From: Molanna angustata | Lineage: Eukaryota > Arthropoda > Insecta > Trichoptera > Molannidae | Assembly: GCA_963576475.1 (NCBI GenBank) | Contig: OY754975.1 | Span: 22,253,169 to 22,317,168 of the forward strand | DNA length: 64,000 nucleotides | Direction: 5' to 3' | In this document: positions 11,516-24,043 of the stretch, piece after piece | How positions within the stretch are numbered: position 1 is the stretch's first letter | Layout of the letters: each line of letters begins with the position of its first letter | Program-made: the position numbers and the translations under genes | Notes under the pieces: generated by a model | What the model was told of the DNA's origin: nothing | What the model saw: the letters and a program-made list of their open reading frames with translations, nothing else | The model's database searches: none

Positions 11516-12180
11516 CAGATTTTCAGCATTTTCTAATTTCCAAGTCCCATTTATGAGAACAAATTTTTGCCAGCGCCATTGTATCAAAATAAATTTATAT
11601 TTGATGTTGAACATAAATAGCTGATTAATTATATTCTGAAGTCTGCATTGCAGATACAAAAGAATGAAATCACCTATCTTGAAACAATCACATTGCTAAT
11701 GAGATCAGCTCTTAAAGAACTTATACAGAATCTCTACTCTGAAATATTTTTTACATGAATCGTCAATTATTTAAATGAAATATTCAATATAAATTAAATT
11801 TTAGTCGATGTTACTCGTAAAAAAGTTTAACAAAAGTGTCTACTGTTAATAATTAGAAGACGAGCTGGCACCATCACACCATATCTCTCAAGGGACGCGC
11901 GCAGTGCTCCGAACACCATATTTTTGAATAATGACAAGCATCCATAACCTAATTTAAAACATTTAAATTTATCCATTTTCAAATTTCACTTGATAGACAC
12001 TGACTAGTCATCACTGAAGCCTGTGTTGATGTGCCATCACACATTCATATTCTTATGCTATTAAAAAACATAGTAAAACGCTCTCCATTCAGCATTTATA
12101 GCCTTTTTTAATTTTTCAAACAAATTATATTTCTCAACATATTATTTAAGTAGATGTAACATACCTACTATTATTAAAAC
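11460..12180. other. AT-rich intergenic DNA between repeats
   Basis: Apart from the LINE fragment at 11876-11935, nothing is recognised. Confidence 0.5.
11876..11935 (-). mobile_element. Short 3' fragment of the same RTE-like LINE
   Basis: CCATCACACCATATCTCTCA and the following AGTGCTCCGAACACCATA correspond to the last codons and end of the LINE at 10891-10945, with several substitutions. Confidence 0.55.
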
Positions 12181-12860
12181 TACTAGTTTTTTTATACCCG
12201 ATGTTGCTATATACCTACATAAGACCTACCTTCAAAAATATTTCACTCTAAAATATTTGTATGAATACCTATTTGATTGTAACTATGGAAACGAAAAAAA
12301 TTAATAATCAACCTCAGCTATTTGTAATAAGTATGGAATATTTTAGTAAGTATGATGTAGGTACCTACCTATAAAGTTCTATAAATTTGAATTTGATTCA
12401 TAACTAATTCCCATATCGGTAGGTTGAATTGTATTCTATGTAACCATGGAAACAAAAGCCACCACAATAGGTTCGTCCAAAATACTTTCATTCCCGGTAG
12501 ATTCTGCTAGTTTTATATAGTTTTAATGTTTTATATAGTTCGATCTATTTGTTCACATATAAAATGGCAAATTTCCTCATAAAATTTTTACATTTTATAA
12601 ATACTAAAAACATTAAAATTAAATAAAAATAATCTCAATGTTTTTCATTCAAACGCTAAGTTATACTTGCAAATATATTGAAATAAATAAATAATTGCTA
12701 AGGACAAATATTTGCTTACATATTTTAATGTTTCTTTTGTGACAAAATTTGTAGGAAAATTTACAAAAATAATGAAAAATAACATAGTAAAACATTAAAA
12801 AGTCTATTTTTTATTTGTCTAAGATACTCACAGGTCGCAAAGAAAGCGATATGCAGAATA
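12180..12860. repeat. Degraded relative of the helitron family 5' half
   Basis: The segment shares phrases with the helitron copies: ATGGAAACGA after a TAACTATGG (about 12285), GTTTTTCATTCAAACGCTAAG (12640-12660) and GGTAGGTACCTACC-like stretches. The divergence is much higher than between copies A, B and C. No ends could be set. Confidence 0.4.
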
Positions 12861-13145
12861 TTTATTAATTACTATTTATATGTATAAAACACATTCAATT
12901 GAATTCTAAATTTAATACATAAATCTGTCAAAATAGTTATTAATAATCAAATTTTAAAAATTATTTTAAATAATTAATCCTTTCGTACTAAATTATTTTA
13001 ATTTTTTTAAAGATAAAAACCAACCTGGCTCACGCCGGTTTGTACTTTTTACCTTTAAAGTTTTCTAGTTGTTGATTGAAAACTCCACTAAAAAAATACC
13101 CACATATGTACATACATATAAACAAATATACACATGAGAGCAATA

Positions 13146-14743
13146 CAATCGCACACCTTGCATGTTTCCACTTAAAGCTGTTTTTGTTTCCTGAATATTA
13201 ATTAAATATAAAAAAATACCCTTAACAGAAAGTTTATTTCGGTGCCTTTTAAATGAAATCTAAAAACATTTTACGAATTATCCATAGCGAGTTTTAGGGC
13301 CTAAAATCTAGCGTACCCGAAAAATTAAAAAAAAAAAATATTTAAGGAAAAAGAATATTAAACAAAAAAATATTGTTGTTAATGTTTATTAATATGCAGT
13401 ATTACATTCAATTACATCTCAGCGGTCAACATGATACTATCTCCTCTGAAGAAACATAGATACTACGCCTGCAGAAGCCGCTCAAGTTGTTGCCTTGCTT
13501 GAAGCAGGACAAAATCAATTTCAAGTTGCTCGACAGCTAAATTTAAGTCGCTACTCCGTTCGTCGTGTAACTATACCAGAGGTTCCGGGAGACTGGTGGC
13601 TACATTCGAAGACCTGGATCGGGTCGTCGGCGTACAACATCATAGCGTGATGACCGCTTTCATGTGTCACGGTCTTTGAGAAATCGACAACTGAATGCGG
13701 TTGAACTGGGACAACAAATTCAAGAAGTACGCAATGTGAATATAAGCCAGTAGAAACTAAGAAGAAGATTGGCTGAAGGTGGACTGACTGCAGATCGACC
13801 TGCAAATGGTCCAAAGTTGACCACAGCACACCGCCAAGCTCGGCTACAATTTGCTAGGGAACACTTAAATTGGACGTATGAACAGTGGCGGGCTGTTATG
13901 TTCTCTGATGAGTGCAGGATAACTCTACATGGTCATGATGGACGCTGAAGAGTATACAGAAGGTCATCAAGAGCGTTTTGCACAATGCTGCATAAGCGAA
14001 CGTGTTGCCTATGGAGATGGATCTTGTTTGTTTTGGGGTGGCATATTAATGCTGGACACCAAAACGGACAATGTGTTCATTACTGGGGCGCATACCGGTC
14101 CGAGATCGAGAGCATTAACAGCTGCACAACACGTCGAGGTGCTTAAAGACCACGTGAGGCCGCTTGCCTGGCTAATGGAGGAAGAATTCGTCCTTATGCA
14201 CGACAAGGCCAGGCCGCATGTCACTAGAACAGTTTGTTTACATGGAAGATGTAAGAATCACCGTAATGAATTGACCAGCTCGTAGTCCTGACCTCAATCG
14301 CATTGAGCATGTTTGGGATGAGCTCAAAAGAAGAGTTCGGGCCAGAAGCCAGGCTCCAACACGACTCCAAGAGCTTAGAGTTGCCATAAAAGAGGAGTGG
14401 AACGAAATACCTCAAGATTTCGTTGTCAAATTTATAAGGTCGATGAAAAATCGATTAGAGGCTGTTATTAAAGCTAGTGGAGGTAATAACTGCATATTAA
14501 TAAACATTTACAACCATAATTTTTTGTTTAATATTCTTTTTCCTTAAACCAATTTTTTGTAATTTTTCGGGTACGCTAGATTTTAGGCCCTAAAAGCCGC
14601 TATGGATAATTCGTAAAATGTTTTTAGGTGTCATTGAAAATGTATTGAAATAAACTTTCAGTTAGGGTTATTTTATTTTAATTTTATTTAATATTCAGGA
14701 CAAAAAACAGCTTTAAATGGAAAAAAATCAAGGTGTGCGATTT
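13146..14743 (+). mobile_element. Tc1-like DNA transposon with about 235-bp terminal inverted repeats
   Basis: The left end CAATCGCACACCTTG (13146) and the right end GGTGTGCGATTT (to 14743) are inverted, each next to a TA dinucleotide (13144-13145 and 14744-14745). The inverted similarity continues inward through GTACCCGAAAAATT and its complement to about 13378 and 14510, giving unusually long repeats of roughly 235 bp. A dead Tc1-like transposase lies between them. Because of the TA target and transposase type this is a Tc1/mariner superfamily element. Confidence 0.85.
13469..14548 (+). pseudogene. Tc1-like transposase, multiply frameshifted
   Basis: Translation by pieces gives, in order, an N-terminal helix-turn-helix (VVALLEAGQNQFQVARQL), the second half of the DNA-binding region, FSDECR (first catalytic Asp, about 13905), a DDE-core stretch in the open frame 13929-14285 with LFWGGI and the second Asp in MHDKARPH (about 14197-14220), and SPDLNRIEHVWDELKRRV (about 14284-14335), which supplies the third acidic residue with D34E-type spacing. 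Frame changes occur around 13565, 13930 and 14235-14285, and the reading ends in the right terminal repeat. A transposase would cut and rejoin the element at TA sites in the nucleus; this copy cannot make one. Confidence 0.8.
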
Positions 14744-14744
14744 T

Positions 14745-15866
14745 ATTCATCATCATCATCAGTGTAGAGTGAGTTTGTTTTCGGATCTCCAGGCCCTCGT
14801 GTTGGACCTCTTAATCCTTCGTATGTGTTATGAAATGTTAATGAATGTGTTGTTTTAGTTTTGTAGCAAGATTGAGGCTGAGATTAAGAAGGTGGGCGGG
14901 CTAGGATCAATTTTGGTCTTTTGTGTTTAAAGATCGAGTTTGGGTCATAGGCTGAGACGCAGCTATTGACGAATTCGGGTGTGATGGAAGTCCCGAGTAG
15001 AAGGTTTCGGCTAGTTGTCTGATGAAGTCTGATATGAGGGAGACGTCAGTCTCTTTGAGTAATTGCGCGTTGCGCACGAACCAGGGAGCGTCTAAAATGA
15101 CGCGTATCGCCTTGTTCTGCACTACTTGCAATTTGTATATGTGTGATGCGGCAGCTGTTTCCCAGATGGGAGCTGCGTACGTGAGGGACGGTCTGATCAC
15201 TGCTTTGTATATGTGTAATCTGTTGTCTATGGATAGCTTGATGTTTCTGCAGAGGAGCGGGTAGAGAGCAGCGAGCGAGCCGATGGCTTTTTTCCGTACA
15301 TCAGAGATGTGGGGGTTCCACGTAAGGGATTTGTCCAGTGTGAGTCCGAGATATTTAAGGTGGTCTGACCATGGGATTTGGGTGCCGAAGAGGCATAGAG
15401 GGGGGTGGGGGGTGAGGGGGGATCTTTTTTTGATGAACAAGACGGCAATACTTTTTGTAGGGTTCACTTTGATGCGCCAGTCTGTGAGATACTTTTCAAG
15501 TGTTAGGATGTATGATTGGGCTCGTATTGAGGCGAATTTCGGTTTGAAGGAGGTTGACAGGATGGCTTGATCGTCGGCGTATTGTGCTGTCATGACCAGT
15601 CTGTTGTCAGGGATGGGGATGTCGGAGGTAAATCCGTTGTATAGAGACGGGGAGAGTGTCGAACCTTGGGGTACTCCCGATTTTATGGGGCGTACCGTGG
15701 AGTATGTTCCACACACTCTGACTCTGAATGTGCGGTCATAAAGGAATGATTTTAATAGGTGAGTCATGGAGCGTGAGAGGCCAGCTTAGATTAGTTTGAA
15801 AAGAAGACCTTCGTGCCATACAGAGTCGAAGGCTTTGGCGACGTCGAGGGAGAGGCTCCCGAGTGT
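14745..15866 (-). mobile_element. Jockey-like LINE, 5'-truncated, abutting the Tc1 element
   Basis: It carries the second half of the reverse transcriptase and a 3' untranslated region ending in a (TGA)n tail (TCATCATCATC on the plus strand, 14747-14760). The tail touches the right end of the Tc1-like element. The 5' truncation is near 15866. Confidence 0.75.
14907..15866 (-). pseudogene. Jockey-like reverse transcriptase, C-terminal two-thirds
   Basis: The open part (14907-15767, 286 codons) includes KSGVPQGSTLSP (about residues 29-40), the catalytic AQYADDQAIL box (about 61-70), the KYLGLTLDKSLTWNPHI segment (about 138-154) and the thumb. Upstream in the same reading SLDVAKAFDSVWHEGLLFKL is visible up to 15866, with an in-frame TAA near 15785. 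The stop and the truncation mean no functional protein. No RNase H domain follows, in line with Jockey-type LINEs. Confidence 0.85.
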
Positions 15867-16270
15867 ACATACATATAACTTTCTAAAAGATTATGGTGGG
15901 GACTTATTATTCATTTGTGTTATGGGACTTATTATTGATTTGTGCGCATGTGTATTTTCGACATCCGTCCTGTCGTCAGATGCTTGTAATTCGGTCTAAG
16001 GCTGCATCCACAGTGAATGCGGGGTGCTGATTAGTGCTGCTGCGGGCGCGTCTGACTAAGCGGTAGATGGCCACAGTGCATCGCGAGCTATTGTAGCGAT
16101 CAAGGCCCTTGTATACCCTGGGCATACGGGGATGCACACATTATATAAAAAAATACATATGTGATAATATCGCTTACAAGAATACTTGCTCAAAATCAAA
16201 AATTATTTCAAATCTATACCTACGGAAAACATTTAATATATAACCATATAAAACTTTTGTTACGCGGTAA
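15867..16270. other. Unassigned, with a possible terminal-repeat fragment
   Basis: Around 15995-16130 a GC-rich segment (GGCTGCATCCACAGTGAATG, then GGCCACAGTGCATCGCGAGC) resembles the edge of a terminal-inverted-repeat element, but no partner end was found. Confidence 0.35.
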
Positions 16271-16300
16271 TCTAAAGTAATAAAGCAATCAAAATGTTAG

Positions 16301-16436
<136 letters not shown>

Positions 16437-17319
16437 TCTCACGCCTTCTGAAAAACCAAGAGCATCTAAAAATCTAATTTATGTGCGAACGTGTACCTGT
16501 ATACCTGATGCAGTGTCACGCTAAAAATAATGCGATAAAAATGCTGAATTTTAAAAATATTTCAATAATTATTTTTTTCATACAAAATTGTCCAAGTCGT
16601 ATCTGTCAAAAAAGTGTACATTTTGCACGCAAATATCTGTTAGTTTAAAAGTTAGACGTACGTATTTACACGAAAAAAATTTACTTTCAAGTTTAACTTA
16701 GCGTTTAAGTGAAAAACATGGTTAATATTTTGTATAATTATAATGTTTAACTTATTTTTAAAGTAAGCGTTTTGTACATAAATGCCGCCATTTTAATATC
16801 TTTTCATACAATATTTCATTTTCCTACCGAATGAATATGTTCTTGAAAATAATAAACCTTTGAAATAAATATAATTATGAAATAATAAAATGAAACACAA
16901 GACATTACAGCAAGTTTTAAGACGTATATTGTAAAAGTCTGTTAATTATTAGTAAAGATATAGGCATAATAAAATTGCATAATTTGTATGTAATATTTGA
17001 TATTTCGGACAATTTTCATTTTTATGGCATCGAACAAACCAATGTAGGTATCTACATACATATTATTCAAAAAATGTCTACAAACCATTTGATATTTTTT
17101 ACATGTTCTATGGTTACTATGGTAACGAACACATTCTGATATTCAAATAAAATTTGTTATAAATCGAATTCGAATTAATTTAGAACATCATTGTAGGTAG
17201 GTACCTACATACCTAATACTACTTAAGAACCAACAATATACTAATTTCGTATAGGAAAATTATTAAACTATCTTAGGTTAACTACAATACACATGTCATT
17301 CAATCTACAAACTATTTCC

Positions 17320-18250
17320 TATAGTGAAATTCTTCTTTTATTTAAGTAGACCTTTGGGTGATTTTTTATACAAACTATTTCTTGGAGTTTAATTCTTCTT
17401 CCTCTTCTTTTGTGAAGTCATTTGGGACAGTTCATAAATAAACTATTTCCTATAGTCTAATTTTTCTTTTTCTTAATTTATGTAGACCTTGGGTGAGTTT
17501 TTATACAAACTATTTCCTATAGTCTAATTCATCTTCTTCCTCTTCTTTTATGTAGCCCTTTGGGTGAGTTTTTATACAAACTTATTCCTATTATCTAATT
17601 CTTTTTCTTCTTATTTTATGTAGACCTCTGGGCCAGTTTTGATACCATCTATTTCTTTTAACGTATTTCTTCTTTTTCTAATTTTATGTAGACCTTTGTT
17701 GAATTTTGTATAAACTAACTTCCTATAGTCTAATTTTTCCTCTTTTATGTAGACCAAGGGAGAGTTTTCATGCAAACTTTTCCTTTAGTCTAATTCTTCT
17801 TCGTCTTCTTTTATGTTGACCTTTGCGTTAGTTTTTATACAATCTATTTCCTGACGTATAATTATTCTTCTAATATGTAGACCTTTGGGTCAGTTTTTAT
17901 ATTAACTACTTTATATAGTCTAATTCTTCTTTTTCTTATTTTTTGTAGATCTTTTGGTTAGTTTTTATGCAAACTATTTCCTTTAGTCTAATTCTTCGTT
18001 TTCTTATTTAATGTAGACGTTGGGTGAATTTTATATAAAATATTTCCTATATTTCAATTCATCTTCTTCTTCTTTTATGAAGACCATTTGGTCAGTTTTT
18101 TATATAACACATTTACTATTGTGTAATTCTTCTATTGCATCTTTTATGTAGACCATTGGGTCAGTTTTTATTACAAACTATTTGTTATAGTCTTATACTT
18201 ATTCTTTTTTTTCATTTAGTCTTTTGGGTTAGTTTTAAGTCTAAATAGTC
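17320..18250. repeat. Helitron-internal satellite array, copy B
   Basis: About a dozen imperfect units of 75-80 bp with TATGTAGACCTTTGGGT, GTTTTTATACAAACTATTTCC and a CTTCTTCTT run. It is the inverted counterpart of the arrays in copies A and C. Confidence 0.85.
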
Positions 18251-19016
18251 TATTGTATAGAAATATTATAAACAACATGCACACTTGACGAAAATACATA
18301 AAACGAATGGGATGTGACCATCACTAGAATCTTCTCAATACTTTTTTACAATCGAAATTTACACCATTTATTATATCATCATATATTGCTTAATTTTCAA
18401 TAACTACATATTTGATTTTGATGACAATATAATAAAAAAATCGGGGCTGTGGCCATTACTGGACTCTTCACAACGTTTATATTCAAATTAAAAACTATTT
18501 AAGTCTTCTTCTGTAATGTAGATCAGTTTTATTGTGCAAAAATATAATAATCTATAGGTATGCACACTTGACGAAAAATATAAAAACGAATGGGATGTGA
18601 CCAACACTAGAATCTTTTCAGTACTTTTGTTTATTTAATTTTTAAGCCATTTCCCATCATCCAAAATTACTAAATATTTAAAACACATTTGCGTTCCATG
18701 ACAATATATAAAAATAGGGGTTGTGGCCAAATCCCAAATCCAAACTCTTTAAAACCTTGTCTCTTTATAATCAGTCATATTTAAAACCATTTACCATAGT
18801 CCATGCGTGCAGAAATTGTATGTACCTACTTATATATAAAACCAAATGGGTTGTGGCCATCACTTGAACATTTTACATCGCTTAAACTCAATAAAATTTC
18901 AAACTACTTTTCATACTACGAATTAGCAAATATTTTTTTGTGACAATATTATATAAACGATTGCTTATTCCTTCACTAATTTACATTCTTGGTCAACGGC
19001 GAGACATAAAAGCTAG

Positions 19017-19943
19017 TTAGCAATAAATGAATTACGCGGAATATTTAAAGGGTTTGAAGAATCTCTTAAACGGCGTTGTTTAATCCGTTTATATAATTGT
19101 TCTCAAAATAAATATGAAATTCGGCATTGTTCGCGTAAATTATGACATTTAAATCAACATGGCGGCGTTAGATCTTGTCTCTCGACTCGATGTCGACCTA
19201 ATCTCGCCATCAAATAAGTGGGCGAGAACGATTCGACGCGTTATCTGCTTAGTGACTACCAAAACTGTCAAAATATCGATATTTTGACAGTTAGTCTCGA
19301 CATTTATCAGTCGAGATCTACTAACAGACTTAGCCTGCTGATATAGGAGGTATTGAACACACCAGATAGTGTGCACAAAATTAAAAAAACAGCGAAATCA
19401 ACGGGGAATTGAAACTCTACTCTGCAAAATTCTTCTAGTATACTCGAATGACCGTGTCAACAATTAGGTATATTTTTAGTAAAATATCGACTAAAATCTA
19501 CGAACCAGATACTTAATAATATTATCATCATCTCACAAGTAATCCTCCTCGTAGTATATTAGCAAACGCGCATATACCGACCGGCAAGACCGAACTGGTT
19601 TGATATACCAGCCTCAACCTGTTATAATTACTGTCGAAAAATAACTTGAGCCATAATTCTGGGTGCGTAGAGCGAAATTTGTGTATTTTTTGTTTGGTTG
19701 ATATGTGTGCAAATAGCTCTCCTCCACGGCGAAATGGCTCAAGATTCTTGACGAAAGTGTGACCGCACACAGTGGATATGAAAATTTGAAAATCACGCAC
19801 GTCGCGGTCGCGCCGAGTCGCATGATTAAGACGCCTATGGCGTTACTATGGCCAGAAACGGCGGATATTTCGCGCCCGTCGCAACTGCTCTACACTCGCA
19901 CTGTGGACGAGGGCTTTTGTTGCTTTACGAAACAAAACTATCA
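19017..19943. other. Unassigned, with a perfect 30-bp palindrome
   Basis: AACTGTCAAAATATC and its exact reverse complement join without a spacer at 19263-19292. Flanking GTCTCGAC/GTCGAGAT words recur on both sides. Short frames (19528-19823) have no recognisable motif. Confidence 0.5.
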
Positions 19944-19947
19944 TTAA

Positions 19948-20736
19948 AGCGGCCTACAGACGACAAACTTGGTTGACAACAATATTTGTCAATCATGTTG
20001 ACAACAATGTTGAATAACGAACGGGAGGTTGACAACCAAGTTGATCAACATCATTTCCGATGATGTTTCTATTGAATCAACAAGTTCGTGTGTGAATCTT
20101 TTGCTTCTTTTAAAGTGAATTTATAATTTATCTAAAGTGACTTTATACTTTTTTGTTGTTTTTTGTTTCATATTAGTATAGCGTTTAACATTAATAATGA
20201 GTGAAGATTTTTTACTGTGCGTAGTCTTAAATGAGTTGTATGAATAAGAGGTACATTCTACTTAAAAGAGGAAAATTTGGACAAAGGATTGGTAATATTA
20301 ACATCAACAAATAATTATAATAATAAAAAATAATTAATTTATTAATATATATTTAATATTTATCTATTTATTATTTAACATTGGTAATAGGTATTAACAT
20401 TAACAAATACGAACAAAAAATATAATAAATAAACAGGCAATAAATACACTGTGCAAGTTTAAACTTCTACATAGGTACTTTATTGTTCCGTCGCGTTCAA
20501 AAAATTGAAACATACTGAGATATTGATCAACTTGGTTGTCAACCGCCCCACACACGCTAAACATCGTCACCAACATCAAACTCCGCCCACTAAATATCAA
20601 AACTATTTGATATTGTCTCAACATTGTTGTCAACATGAAATATCAACCGCCAACATGCCCACAGACGTTCAATGTTGTCGTCAACATGACATGTTGATGA
20701 CAAGGTTGTCAACCAAGTTGGTCGTGTGTAGGCCCA
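19948..20736. mobile_element. TTAA-flanked terminal-inverted-repeat element (non-autonomous)
   Basis: TTAA at 19944-19947 and 20737-20740 flank ends that are inverted copies of each other over about 30 bp (GGCCTACAGACGACAAACTT against GGCCTACACACGACCAACTT), continuing into GGTTGACAAC. Inside both ends the word GTTGACAAC is repeated several times. No transposase frame is seen. TTAA targets suggest a piggyBac-type or a PIF/Harbinger-type mobiliser; I cannot decide between them. Confidence 0.75.
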
Positions 20737-20740
20737 TTAA

Positions 20741-21258
20741 GTCTACTTTACACGGACGCTGTTTTCAACGGGTTTCAGGTTTTCGACGGGATTTCAACGC
20801 GATGGGCAAAAAAATAGAACGTGTTCTATTTTCAACGCTTTTTTCATCCTTTTTGGTAAAACAGAAATCTGTAAAATTATTCGCTGTCGTCGTCACTGAC
20901 GAGTCAACATGGCTGCCGTTTGCGTTGACATTTACGTGTGAAGTTCGCTCGCGATATAGGTATTTTGTTTATTTGGAAAGTGTCGAAACTTTCGTTACAC
21001 ATTTATATTATATTAAACATTTACTATGTATATAATTTTTCGATATACATTTATTTATATTATATTAAATATTTGCACATACATATAATTGTGTAAACTG
21101 TGTAAAGTACTGAAAAGCGATGCTCGGATCAACCTCTATTTTGGATGCTGTTGTAAGCGTTGCGTGTAAAGCGATGTTTGGAGTAACCTTTATTTTGGAT
21201 GCTATTTTAAGCGTTGGAAACCGGGCCGCGTTGAAAATAGTGTCCGTGTAAAGTGCAC
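20741..21258. mobile_element. Second terminal-inverted-repeat element, abutting the first
   Basis: ACTTTACACGGACGCTGTTT (from 20745) is inverted at 21229-21254 as CGTTGAAAATAGTGTCCGTG, giving about 26 bp of terminal repeat. The left end starts immediately at the shared TTAA (20737-20740); the right side has TTTA. The plus frame 20505-21035 crosses both elements and is not a gene. Confidence 0.65.
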
Positions 21259-21449
21259 TTTAGTCCTTTAAGTGCTCATGCTTTGAGCACTGCGGACGTA
21301 TGAAAAAATATATTCAACACATTCAATTACAAAAAGGCGCTCAGTGCCGTGCTCAACATGTGAGCAAAACCACACTGCATAGGCTGTTTACTAATCATTT
21401 TGTGTTGAGAAGGGTTACCTAGGGATGTAAATTAACTCCAGCCACCCAG
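21259..21449. other. Unassigned short segment with a hairpin
   Basis: AGTGCTCA and TGAGCACT (about 21271-21292) can pair. Nothing else is recognised. Confidence 0.4.
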
Positions 21450-22371
<922 letters not shown>

Positions 22372-23586
22372 TCCAACTGTCGATTTGTTCAAGAGAATTT
22401 ATTTCTCTTTACATATCGACAAAGTTTCAAGCCTAGATACGCGAGATTTGTATGCCAGGTCTATAATTTTCAACTTAGAAGCTTCGCGGCATAAATGTTC
22501 TATATCAGTATAGGTTTACTCGGAGTAGAACATTTAGTGTGTCTGTGCGTGTGTCCGTCCCCCCTTATAACTTCTGATCCAATCGACGCATAGAGCCTAA
22601 AATTTCATAAAATATAGAAAATTATAGGCCTACACAACTTTTATTCTTTTATTTAAAATTTTTGTTTCGATCGGGGGTTATCAACTTTTGAATGTAGACT
22701 TTATTTTTCCATATATCTCTAAAACCATAAAGGCTAAAACGCTGAAAATTTGTATAAATATAGAAAAAAAAACAATTTTTTTTTAAATTTCAGAGCTTCT
22801 CAAACATTTTTTTTTATTTTGGATTTGGATTTTGGAAAAGAATTTTTTATGTAAAATATGTATGTTTAACTGCCAATATTTCCAAAGGTTTTAAAAATAT
22901 CGAAAAGAAACAAAAAAAGCCAACAAGATAATTTTATTTTCTATAAAATATATAAAAATTGTTTATAACTATAAATTTTTGTAACAATTTTTATAAAAAA
23001 ATAAATTAGTCGTTTCATACAATTTATAAGACAGGAAATTCTACACAATTTATACGTGGACTCAATAGTTTGATATTTAATATCCAAGCATACATACATA
23101 CATACATACATACATACATACCATCATCCTGTTTTCATATTCTGGATAAGAAAAAAAGACTTACCTCCATACTATTCTATCCTGGCATACATACTTACAT
23201 GTTTTACATAAAAATATCTTAAAATATTTATAAATTTGTGTTTAAGTGTTTATAATTTGGTACGTATTCTTCAATTATAAATACTATAGCCATCGACAGT
23301 TGGATCCCATGTGTTACGTGCAACTAGTGTAAAGTAAACAAAATATCTTTAAGTATTTATGAATTTGTGTTTAAGTGTTTATAGTTGGTACGTACTTCAA
23401 TTATACATACTTTCGCCATCGACAGTTGGATCTCAGGTGTTAGGTACATGCAACTAGTGGATCGTAAACAAAATATCTTTAAATATTTATGAATTTGTGT
23501 TTAATTATTTATAATTTGGTACGTATTATTCAATTATACATACTTTCGCCATCGACAGTCAGATCTCATGTGTTATATGCAACTAG
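22372..23586 (+). mobile_element. HINE copy 3 with three tandem 3' ends
   Basis: It starts TCCAACTGTCGAT (22372) and reaches a first terminus CTAG at 23324-23327. The last 130 bp are then repeated twice more, ending in CTAG at 23454-23457 and 23583-23586. Each unit carries its own ATCGACAG-type subterminal repeat and hairpin. An ATAC microsatellite lies at about 23090-23120. No coding sequence. Confidence 0.75.
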
Positions 23587-23989
23587 TATAGTTGTATATA
23601 TTATATAATTCTTCTGTACGTCTGTATGTAACTGAACTGTTCCTAAACGGCTGGACGGATTTTGATAAAAAAATTGTGTGTCTGAGTGGGTCCATGGATG
23701 TTTTAGTTTCACAATTCGAAACCAGAAATACCTTATTCTTATAGTGGAAAGAACAAAAATAATCAAAAACATGTACACTAAAAATTTACGCCTTTTATTA
23801 TGCAAACAATATAACTTTTGAGATATACAATACGAATGCGAAACAGGAGTTTCAGTAATACCTTTATTTGATTTTATTCTATTACCATTCTTTTTTTCAA
23901 AAGAAAAATATAACATTCTTCTTCTTCTTTTGCTTACATGGCATTCCACCCAATCATTAGGATGATTTCTGCCAGTTTCAAAAAAAATT
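23587..23989. other. Interspersed-repeat-like DNA, no gene
   Basis: A phrase like AACGGCTGGACGGATTTTGA (about 23646-23665) is of a kind I associate with dispersed insect repeats. The 127-codon minus frame has no recognisable motif. Confidence 0.35.
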
Positions 23990-24043
23990 TATTGAATTAT
24001 TTAAGAAGTAAAGGTTATTTTATTGCATTATAGATTGAAGCCA

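Noticed and set aside
10949..11536. 195-codon plus-strand frame
   Set aside because: Antisense shadow of the RTE-like reverse transcriptase remnant on the other strand.
20505..21035. 176-codon plus-strand frame
   Set aside because: It spans the junction of two inverted-repeat elements and contains no domain.
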